Position numbers and translations under genes: made by a program. Source: Flavobacteriales bacterium (GTDB lineage Bacteria; Bacteroidota; Bacteroidia; DT-38). Taken from it: a stretch of 9,284 bases of DNA. Positions 1 to 4,665 of this stretch are shown here, piece after piece. Each line of letters opens with the position of its first letter. Position 1 is the stretch's first letter. The DNA is taken from contig JABSPR010000002.1 of assembly GCA_013214975.1 (NCBI GenBank), forward strand, positions 1 to 9,284, read 5' to 3'. Below the pieces are notes generated by a model. That model was not told the DNA's origin and did not search any database. It saw only the letters and a list, made by a program, of their open reading frames with translations.

Positions 1-1
1 A

Positions 2-451
2 ATTGCAGACGGAGCTTTTAATGCAACTTGGTTGTGCGTAGGAGATTATACTCTCCTAGCAACATCCGAAGGAGTTAACGCCGGCACCTATGCACCAACG
101 TATTTCTTTGATAATTACGAATTGGCCAGCGCCACGAGCATTCCATTAACAGATAATGCAAGCATGATTGAAATATACTTATTGCCTTCTGTAGGAATCA
201 ATGAGGTAATCAATAAAGATGAAGTACACCTATTCCCAAACCCAACAAATGGAGAATTTACTATTAACCTGGGAACAGTTTACACCAATCCTCGCGTATT
301 AATAACAGATCTAATGGGGAGAAAAATAATGGTTAATCGCTACGACAATGCTCAAGTGTTGCATGTCGAGCTAAATGCACCTCAGGGCGTGTATTTAGTA
401 ACGATTATTTCAGAAGGAAGCGAAGCGACATTCAAGATTAATGTTGAGTAA
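2..451 (+). CDS. C-terminal part of a T9SS-secreted protein (partial, open at left edge)
   Basis: The reading frame is open from base 2 to the TAA at 449-451, so the true start lies left of the window; the internal TTG at 32 is not a real start. The last ~75 residues form a type IX secretion type A sorting domain: a LFPNPTNGEF motif, then a VLITDLMGRKI strand, then QGVYLVTI and a short basic tail ending FKINVE. In the Bacteroidetes this domain sends a Sec-exported protein through the outer membrane, where it is cleaved and often attached to the surface. The preceding ~70 residues (containing YFFDNYEL) look like the end of a beta-sandwich domain of the binding-module type, but the catalytic or binding part is outside the window. 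The next gene is convergent. I saw no convincing terminator in the 59-bp gap, only a weak AT-rich 6-bp hairpin at 492-509. Confidence 0.9.
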   Translation: MADGAFNATWLCVGDYTLLATSEGVNAGTYAPTYFFDNYELASATSIPLTDNASMIEIYLLPSVGINEVINKDEVHLFPNPTNGEFTINLGTVYTNPRVLITDLMGRKIMVNRYDNAQVLHVELNAPQGVYLVTIISEGSEATFKINVE

Positions 452-510
452 ATTGTAGAAACTAGGTTCGAATCTTATACTCATTGCATCTTATCTTATA
501 AAAAAGATAT

Positions 511-1239
511 CTAACTCTCTAGTTCAAGAATAATATTTCTTTCCGATTTTTTCTTATACCTATCCTTAGTAAGGATCTCTCTATTCGTAGCTGAACGATA
601 GTTTTTATTATTTGGGTTTAGAATACTTTCGAGCTGATACTCAATCATTTTTTCAAATGGAATAAGGAAACCCTTCGTCTCGCATTGTTCAAACTCTCCT
701 TCCTTAAGTAAATTCAAGACAGTATAGACCGACTCAATAGTACTGAGACAAAGAGACTCGGGCTGCTGCTTTATTATAAATTTTGATTTGATCTTATTAT
801 CAAAACTTACTCTTTTTAGCTTTTGCAAGTTCTTACTTTTGGTAAGCATTTTACGGGCGCAGGGCCACGTGGCATCGAGAAGGAAGATGTGCGGACTGCT
901 ACCCATAAATGAATTTATTTCTGAACTTTCTCTTACCGATAAGTTGAAATTATCTTTTCCCGGATAAAGTAAAAAAGAACAACTTTCTTCTTTAGTCAGT
1001 ATTTCATTTACACGTTTATTATTGGTAAAATCAACGCCAACTATAATTTCCGAATTTTCAAGCTGAAGCTTAGTCATACGCCCCGTTCCGTTTTTTTCTT
1101 TTTGATACTCCTTCGGGTGCATAAGAATAATAAAACGAGTCTTGGTCTGGAAAGGACTAATGTGTTCACAAATACACGTGCTTGAAGGCCTCATGCATGT
1201 GTAACATTTAACTCTTGGATTTTTTATCTCTTCTTGCAA
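511..1239 (-). CDS. DTW-domain protein, tRNA-uridine aminocarboxypropyltransferase family
   Basis: This 242-residue protein matches the DTW family (E. coli TapT/YfiP type). Characterised members transfer the 3-amino-3-carboxypropyl group of S-adenosylmethionine to uridine in tRNA (acp3U). Visible hallmarks are an N-terminal zinc-type cysteine set (C12, C15, C22, C24), HPKE at 41-44, NNKRVNEIL at 73-81, the family signature LLDATWPCARKM at 120-131 (DATW in place of the usual DTW), and CLSTIE at 164-169. The length fits a single complete domain. The start is TTG at 1237-1239: an in-frame TAA lies only 18 nt upstream (1258-1260) and no ATG or GTG precedes the cysteine set. It is convergent with the T9SS gene, and 130 bp separate it from the next gene upstream on the same strand. 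Family assignment is strong; the exact tRNA target is inferred from the family. Confidence 0.9.
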   Translation of the reverse strand: MQEEIKNPRVKCYTCMRPSSTCICEHISPFQTKTRFIILMHPKEYQKEKNGTGRMTKLQLENSEIIVGVDFTNNKRVNEILTKEESCSFLLYPGKDNFNLSVRESSEINSFMGSSPHIFLLDATWPCARKMLTKSKNLQKLKRVSFDNKIKSKFIIKQQPESLCLSTIESVYTVLNLLKEGEFEQCETKGFLIPFEKMIEYQLESILNPNNKNYRSATNREILTKDRYKKKSERNIILELES

Positions 1240-1369
1240 AGTGAATATCTCTTTATTTTATAATCGGCAAGTTAACGCTTATCTAAATAATCTGGCGGCA
1301 TGTTGGCAAAGCAGACGATTGAAGATGCTAGCTTGGCCAATTCTCTTCTACCAGTTTAATCCGGCAGAA

Positions 1370-1741
1370 CTAATTGAGCCAAGTAAGAGCTAACAGTTCA
1401 TTTTTGAAGAACTTATAATCATAAACAGGTTTTGTGATAAAATTAAAATATGCTCTTCCTAATAATCTAATTCTTAACACTGGGGCTATAATTGCCAATT
1501 TATCTATTCGCGATTTAAAAGGCTCTAACATATCAACACCCTTATATTCCTCGGCCATACCTCCAAACCTACCAGGTATTACAATTAAGCTGTACCTCTC
1601 CTCTTTATTTGTTTGTTGTAGAAAAACTTCCTCAAGTTCCATAAGGTCGGATATATGAACTCTATAAGATTCAACAAACCAAATTTCGATTAAACTGCTT
1701 CCCTTGTATTTCAAAGTAAATATGCGCCCTGTAGAATCCAT
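1370..1741 (-). CDS. Small SpoIIAA/STAS-like protein of unknown function
   Basis: This 123-residue soluble protein has no signal peptide or membrane segment. I chose the ATG at 1739-1741 over an upstream TTG (1754-1756) that would add five residues. The order of elements resembles the SpoIIAA/STAS-like fold of many short Bacteroidetes hypotheticals: a strand-rich N-terminus (GRIFTLKYKG, LIEIWFVESYRVHI), an acidic helix (residues 32-46), a core strand YSLIVIPGRFG at 50-60, a second strand KLAIIAP at 81-87, and a closing FFKNELLALTWLN helix. The ending, with Ala and Trp-Leu spaced as in AxxWL, is typical of that group. No catalytic motif is visible and there is no conserved phosphorylatable serine that I can assign. 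The neighbours, an RNA-modification gene and a divergent cold-shock gene, do not give a function. It is probably monocistronic; the role is not known. Confidence 0.7.
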   Translation of the reverse strand: MDSTGRIFTLKYKGSSLIEIWFVESYRVHISDLMELEEVFLQQTNKEERYSLIVIPGRFGGMAEEYKGVDMLEPFKSRIDKLAIIAPVLRIRLLGRAYFNFITKPVYDYKFFKNELLALTWLN

Positions 1742-1998
1742 TTTGAACGAACTCAATTACTATATCAAATTAGTATGTAGAATTAATAAATCCTAGTCCG
1801 ATTATAAAATGATCGAGAAATACCAATTAAGAATAATTTCAGAAACTCTGCTTCTTTCATCTCACCGGCCATTCTATTATCGGCATTAAGTTATTTCAAA
1901 TACACCTTTTTAATAGTAAATCATACGTTCGAATCTTCCAAATCACACTATCGATTGATTAAAACACAGTTAAGGTTACCACTCTAAATATAAAACCC

Positions 1999-2006
1999 TA
2001 ACTTTG
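1999..2006 (+). promoter_or_regulatory. Bacteroidetes-type -7 promoter box for the cold-shock gene
   Basis: TAACTTTG fits the Bacteroidetes primary-sigma -7 consensus TAnnTTTG exactly. It sits 24 bp before the cold-shock ATG, which would give an A/T-rich leader of roughly 15-20 nt. The matching -33 TTG element is weak: only AAGGTTA-type sequence is present near 1973-1978. The remaining ~240 bp upstream (1757-1998) shows nothing else recognisable. Confidence 0.5.
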
Positions 2007-2030
2007 TAGCTTAAATTAATACAATATATT

Positions 2031-2222
2031 ATGAGTAACGGAACAGTAAAGTTTTTCAACGACACAAAAGGATTTGGATTTATAACTCCAGATGACGGCG
2101 GCAAAGATGTATTTGTACACCAAAGTGCTTTATCAAGTGATATCGCTGAAGGTGACAAAGTAAGCTACGATGTTGAAGACGGTCAGAAAGGACTAAACGC
2201 AGTAAATGTAAAAGTAAACTAG
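2031..2222 (+). CDS. Cold-shock domain protein (CspA family)
   Basis: This 63-residue protein is one complete cold-shock domain, a five-stranded OB-fold that binds single-stranded RNA or DNA and acts as an RNA chaperone in the cytoplasm. The RNP1 motif KGFGFI is at residues 13-18 and RNP2 VFVHQ at 27-31. The first strand reads GTVKFFN, with Phe where enterobacterial CspA has Trp, a common Bacteroidetes variant. The start is the ATG after an A/T-rich leader without a Shine-Dalgarno sequence. The gene ends in tandem in-frame stops (TAG TAG, 2220-2225) and is followed 28 bp later by a strong intrinsic terminator, so it is a self-contained unit. The sequence does not show whether it is cold-induced; the predicted leader is short compared with the long thermosensing leader of E. 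coli cspA. Confidence 0.95.
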   Translation: MSNGTVKFFNDTKGFGFITPDDGGKDVFVHQSALSSDIAEGDKVSYDVEDGQKGLNAVNVKVN

Positions 2223-2250
2223 TAGTATACTTTTAAGCTTAATTGCATTC

Positions 2251-2290
2251 AAAAGCCTTGATACTATAAAGTGTCAAGGCTTTTTGTTTT
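2251..2290 (+). terminator. Intrinsic terminator after the cold-shock gene
   Basis: AAAAGCCTTGA (2251-2261) pairs perfectly with TCAAGGCTTTT (2274-2284). The stem extends through a T-G wobble and three more pairs to an ATAA tetraloop (2266-2269), about 15 bp in all, and runs into TTTTTGTTTT. The A-tract on the opposite side means it could also terminate transcription on the minus strand. Confidence 0.9.
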
Positions 2291-2330
2291 AACGTAATTG
2301 AGGTTCTCTAAACTATTATCGGATAATATA

Positions 2331-2585
2331 GTGGCTAAACTTAAACTCGACTTACACGAAATTTTTAATAGAGGCTGGAAAATAGACAAGGCCCTCGAGG
2401 ACATTATTGAAGAAGCGCTGAATAAAAAGATTAAACTAGTCGAAATAATACCAGGAAAAGGCAGTGGCCAACTCAAAAAAAAAGTGATTCGCTTTCTAGA
2501 TCAAAAACACATTAAGAACAAGTATCACCGCATGGAAAAAGATGGCAAGAACTGGGGCCGTCTGTTTGTTCATTTCAAGTTTTAA
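2331..2585 (+). CDS. Stand-alone Smr (small MutS-related) domain protein
   Basis: This 84-residue protein is essentially a single Smr domain, related to the C-terminal domain of MutS2 and to nicking endonucleases or RNA-cleaving Smr proteins. The N-terminal LDLHEIFNRG (residues 6-15) carries the LDLH motif. IIPGKGSGQLKKKVIRFL (39-56) is the glycine-rich motif, written PGKGSGQL where many family members have HGxGxGxL. YHRMEKDGKNWGRLFVHFKF closes the domain. I chose the GTG at 2331 because it sits directly before the LDLH strand and has a GGA 7 nt upstream; a TTG at 2298 would add 11 residues and lies only 8 bp past the terminator. The substrate is not known. No promoter is obvious in the 40 bp after the terminator. 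Confidence 0.8.
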   Translation: MAKLKLDLHEIFNRGWKIDKALEDIIEEALNKKIKLVEIIPGKGSGQLKKKVIRFLDQKHIKNKYHRMEKDGKNWGRLFVHFKF

Positions 2586-2692
2586 CAAAAAACGAGTTAA
2601 ACAAGTATTCACTTCGCAGGATTCATCCCCTGATTTTCTTTATATATCACCTATACTCAGAAGGCAGACGATCGTTTATCCTTAACCCTATT

Positions 2693-3049
2693 TCACATAC
2701 ACCTTTCTGTGGTAGATAAAGCAACTGCCATAGCTAGTACTACCAATGGAGCATAAAACTCGGCATCGCCTTGGAGATAGTGCATAGTAGAAGCTGCGAT
2801 AAAGTCTATTGCAAAACCAGCGTACGCCAACTCCTTAAGTAATCTATTCTTGTTCCACTAGATAACGCCAATCCCACTTAGCTTTATTATTGCCATCGGA
2901 TATATTATCTCTGTGGGTGCACCCAAGTGGGTAAACATATCGACCACCATACTATACATGGCAAAATACATCACCGAGTTAAAGATGGTATGTGCGGTAA
3001 ACAACCCCGTAATTACTCTATAAATTATTAAGTCTCTTTTTGTATTCAT
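2693..3049 (-). pseudogene. DoxX-like membrane protein gene interrupted by an in-frame amber codon
   Basis: Read from the ATG at 3047-3049, the frame gives 63 residues of a DoxX-like (DoxX_2 type) membrane protein, then a TAG at 2858-2860. The same frame then continues for 54 residues that complete the family pattern, ending at a TGA (2693-2695). The N-terminal part has NTKRDLIIYRVITGLFTAH, a hydrophobic MYFAMYSM segment, and LGAP followed by IIYPMAIIKLSGIGVI. After the stop comes LLKELAYAGFAIDFIAAS, then HYLQGD and a last hydrophobic segment APLVVLAMAVAL. The combined 118 codons equal the usual family length, with about four membrane segments and no frameshift. The family is poorly defined; some members, such as Bacillus CatD, lie in MarR-controlled quinone or thiol stress operons. 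It sits 73 bp downstream of marR on the same strand, so it was probably co-transcribed. A sequencing error cannot be excluded. Confidence 0.8.
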
Positions 3050-3122
3050 TATTTTAAGTTTCAATTATTATTTATCTCCCTAGGTATTATTAACCACGGT
3101 ATATATTATTCCAAAAAAAAGC

Positions 3123-3560
3123 CTAGGTCCTTAATTTGGAAATAATCTCACTAGCAATCTTCGCCTCTTTGATTGTAATCTTATCTAAAAAACCATGTTG
3201 ATCTGGACCAGCAGAACTATCTATTTTCTTTATTAGCGCCAAGCCAGCTTTAGTAATATTTACAAACACTACCCTCCTATCCTCTGCACTACCTTTGCGC
3301 TCAATTAATTTTTTCGTCAACAATTTATCGGCTAATCGTGTCGCATTGGGCGATGCATCGTACATTCTTTTTTTAACCGATCCCATGTCGAGCCAATCCC
3401 CTGCCCCCATTAGTATTCGAAGAATATTATACTGCTGATTCGATATCCCGAATGGCTTTAGGAACTCATTATTGTTACTCTGTATCCAAGATATAGTAGA
3501 AGCCATGTTCGCTATAAACATTGCTTTCTCATTCTTTTTTACTTTCTTCTTTTCTGCCAT
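3123..3560 (-). CDS. MarR-family transcriptional regulator
   Basis: This 145-residue protein has a typical MarR layout: an N-terminal dimerisation helix after a lysine-rich tail (MAEKKKVKKNEK), then GISNQQYNILRIL (38-50), a winged helix-turn-helix with recognition helix SPNATRLADKLLTKKLI (70-86), and the wing SAEDRRVVFVNIT (91-103) containing the conserved D-R-R. A C-terminal dimerisation helix follows (residues 124-143). MarR proteins are dimeric repressors released by small phenolic, oxidant or antibiotic ligands; no redox-sensing cysteine is present here, since the protein has no Cys at all. The start is the ATG at 3558-3560. The gene ends 73 bp before the interrupted DoxX-like gene on the same strand, the likely regulated partner. 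A perfect 18-bp palindrome lies 38-55 bp upstream of the start, suggesting autoregulation. The ligand is unknown. Confidence 0.93.
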   Translation of the reverse strand: MAEKKKVKKNEKAMFIANMASTISWIQSNNNEFLKPFGISNQQYNILRILMGAGDWLDMGSVKKRMYDASPNATRLADKLLTKKLIERKGSAEDRRVVFVNITKAGLALIKKIDSSAGPDQHGFLDKITIKEAKIASEIISKLRT

Positions 3561-3576
3561 TACTTTTTTATTGACA

Positions 3577-3584
3577 CAAACCTA
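3577..3584 (-). promoter_or_regulatory. Possible -7 promoter box for marR
   Basis: On the minus strand this reads TAGGTTTG, which fits the Bacteroidetes TAnnTTTG consensus, 17 bp before the marR ATG. No clear -33 TTG element is seen; the expected position falls inside the palindrome at 3598-3615. The implied leader is only about 10 nt, so this is a weak call. Confidence 0.35.
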
Positions 3585-3597
3585 CAACTAAATTATT

Positions 3598-3615
3598 TAT
3601 TTTCCATGGAAAATA
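3598..3615. promoter_or_regulatory. Candidate MarR operator: perfect 18-bp palindrome
   Basis: TATTTTCCATGGAAAATA is identical to its reverse complement over all 18 positions and then loses symmetry on both sides. It lies 38-55 bp upstream of the marR start, over the place where the -33 element would be if the TAGGTTTG box is used. Size, symmetry and position are those expected for a MarR dimer operator. Binding by this regulator is inferred. Confidence 0.6.
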
Positions 3616-3637
3616 CTTTTAATGAAATGGAAGCCTC

Positions 3638-3651
3638 TAGGTTAGAACCTA
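3638..3651. promoter_or_regulatory. Second short palindrome upstream of marR
   Basis: TAGGTTAGAACCTA has 6-bp arms around a 2-nt centre. It is centred 38 bp upstream of the centre of the 18-bp palindrome. It shares no sequence with that palindrome, so it is not obviously a second site for the same protein and may have no function. Confidence 0.25.
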
Positions 3652-3681
3652 AGCCAAGATAAATTCTTCTTCTTTATCAAC

Positions 3682-3778
3682 AACGTCATCTTCGGGCTTG
3701 ACTCGGAGATCAGCCAAACCGTACCTCAGTCAAGAGATCCCCAGACATTTCCGAAGAGTAAATTCTGAGGATGACGTT
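3682..3778. repeat. REP/BIME-like element: two hairpins bounded by 12-bp inverted termini
   Basis: The element starts AACGTCATCTTC (3682-3693) and ends GAGGATGACGTT (3767-3778), an inverted pair matching at 11 of 12 positions. The left hairpin is ATCTTCGGG (3688-3696), loop CTTGA, CTCGGAGAT (3702-3710): a 9-bp stem with two wobbles. The right hairpin is CAGA-c-ATTT (3742-3750) against AAATTCTG (3760-3767), extended outward after one mismatch by ATCC/GGAT (3737-3740 and 3769-3772). Such paired, oppositely oriented hairpins are the architecture of REP/BIME-type extragenic repeats, which are moved by RAYT (TnpA-REP) proteins; no such protein is in the window. A related copy of the right half lies at 7146-7207. 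Confidence 0.65.
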
Positions 3779-3823
3779 TAATAAGAGTGATCAAGGTAAT
3801 ACATCAGTAACTTGTGCAATCAA

Positions 3824-4630
3824 ATGAAAACGAAGTCAAGGATAGTATCCATATTAAATACAAAAAGCTTAGACCAGTCAATTACAGGTTTACACGCTTT
3901 TGATCTATCTAATTTAAGCCTACCCACTAATCTGGATTTTCAATTCCCAAGCAATGTAAGGTTAGGCCATATAGCAGAAAACATTGTTTCCGGATTAATT
4001 AAATCATCCAGCAACTACAATGTACTCTATGAAAACACCCAAGTAATAGAAGAGAAAAATACGATTGGTGAAATTGATTTTATTATTGAAGAGGTAGAAA
4101 CAAAGCAGGTAATCCACTTGGAGCTGGCCTATAAATTCTACCTCTATGACCCATCCATATCTTCAAACAAAATTAATAACTGGATTGGTCCGAATAGAAA
4201 TGATTCTTTAGTAGAGAAATTAGAAAAACTAAAAAGGAAACAATTCCCTTTGTTATACCATACATGTGCTAGAGCAGAATTTAGCAGTATAGAGATTAGC
4301 AAAGTATCTCAAGCTCTATGCTTACTCGTTACTTTGTTTATTCCTTATAAATACAAAGGCAGTATTGATCCTATTTATGATAAGTACATTAAAGGATATT
4401 ATATAAATTTTGAAGCATTTATAGATTCAGATGATTCTTCAAAAAACTATCACATCCCTTCAAAAAAGGAATGGGGAATAGAGCCATCTGAAAACGAAAC
4501 GTGGACAGACTTTAACGGAGTTGAAGAACACATTAGAGTCAGTATTGGCGAGAAACAAGCTTTACTCTGTTGGCAAAAGCAGGAAGCTTCCTATTCAGCC
4601 TTTTTTATCGTTTGGGACGATTATCAATAA
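3824..4630 (+). CDS. DUF1853 family protein (PD-(D/E)XK nuclease fold)
   Basis: This 268-residue soluble protein matches DUF1853 over its N-terminal half. RLGHIAENIV (46-55) contains the helix glutamate (E52). GEIDFII (82-88) places the metal-binding Asp at D85. HLELAYKFYL (98-107) supplies E100 and K104, and NNWIGPNRND (118-127) is followed by EKLEKLKRKQF. The E-D-E-K arrangement is that of a PD-(D/E)XK fold, so the catalytic residues look intact. DUF1853 members are mostly proteobacterial hypotheticals with no assigned substrate. The C-terminal ~120 residues are less conserved and end in SAFFIVWDDYQ. I chose the ATG at 3824 over a TTG at 3812. A REP/BIME-like repeat ends 45 bp upstream, and the next gene is convergent with a 35-bp gap. 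Nuclease activity is inferred from the fold only. Confidence 0.75.
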   Translation: MKTKSRIVSILNTKSLDQSITGLHAFDLSNLSLPTNLDFQFPSNVRLGHIAENIVSGLIKSSSNYNVLYENTQVIEEKNTIGEIDFIIEEVETKQVIHLELAYKFYLYDPSISSNKINNWIGPNRNDSLVEKLEKLKRKQFPLLYHTCARAEFSSIEISKVSQALCLLVTLFIPYKYKGSIDPIYDKYIKGYYINFEAFIDSDDSSKNYHIPSKKEWGIEPSENETWTDFNGVEEHIRVSIGEKQALLCWQKQEASYSAFFIVWDDYQ

Positions 4631-4665
4631 ATAGCGAAAAGATCTATTTGCTAAAACTTCAGAAA

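Noticed and set aside
464..480. GGTTCGAATC-like sequence, also at 1927-1938, resembling a tRNA T-loop or an attachment site remnant
   Set aside because: The flanking bases form at most a weak four-pair stem, no acceptor or anticodon arm is present, and an 11-bp match between two places is expected by chance in this length.
1305..1315. GCAGACGATYG shared by 1305-1315 and 2662-2672, with CGTCTGC again near 7466
   Set aside because: The matches are only 7 to 11 bp with no shared flanks, so they cannot be separated from chance.
1434..1658. Plus-strand ORF of 74 codons
   Set aside because: It lies antisense inside the SpoIIAA-like gene and has no protein-like features of its own.
2264..2476. Minus-strand ORF across the Smr gene, and a similar one (1976-2158) across the cold-shock gene
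   Set aside because: Both are antisense shadows of recognised domains.
2617..2640. Possible terminator after the Smr gene (CAGG...CCTG followed by T-rich sequence)
   Set aside because: The stem is only four base pairs and the T-tract is interrupted.
3050..3122. CCTAGG pair and T8 run between marR and the DoxX-like gene as a terminator on the minus strand
   Set aside because: The T-run follows the marR stop, but no stable stem precedes it; each CCTAGG is only a 6-bp self-palindrome.
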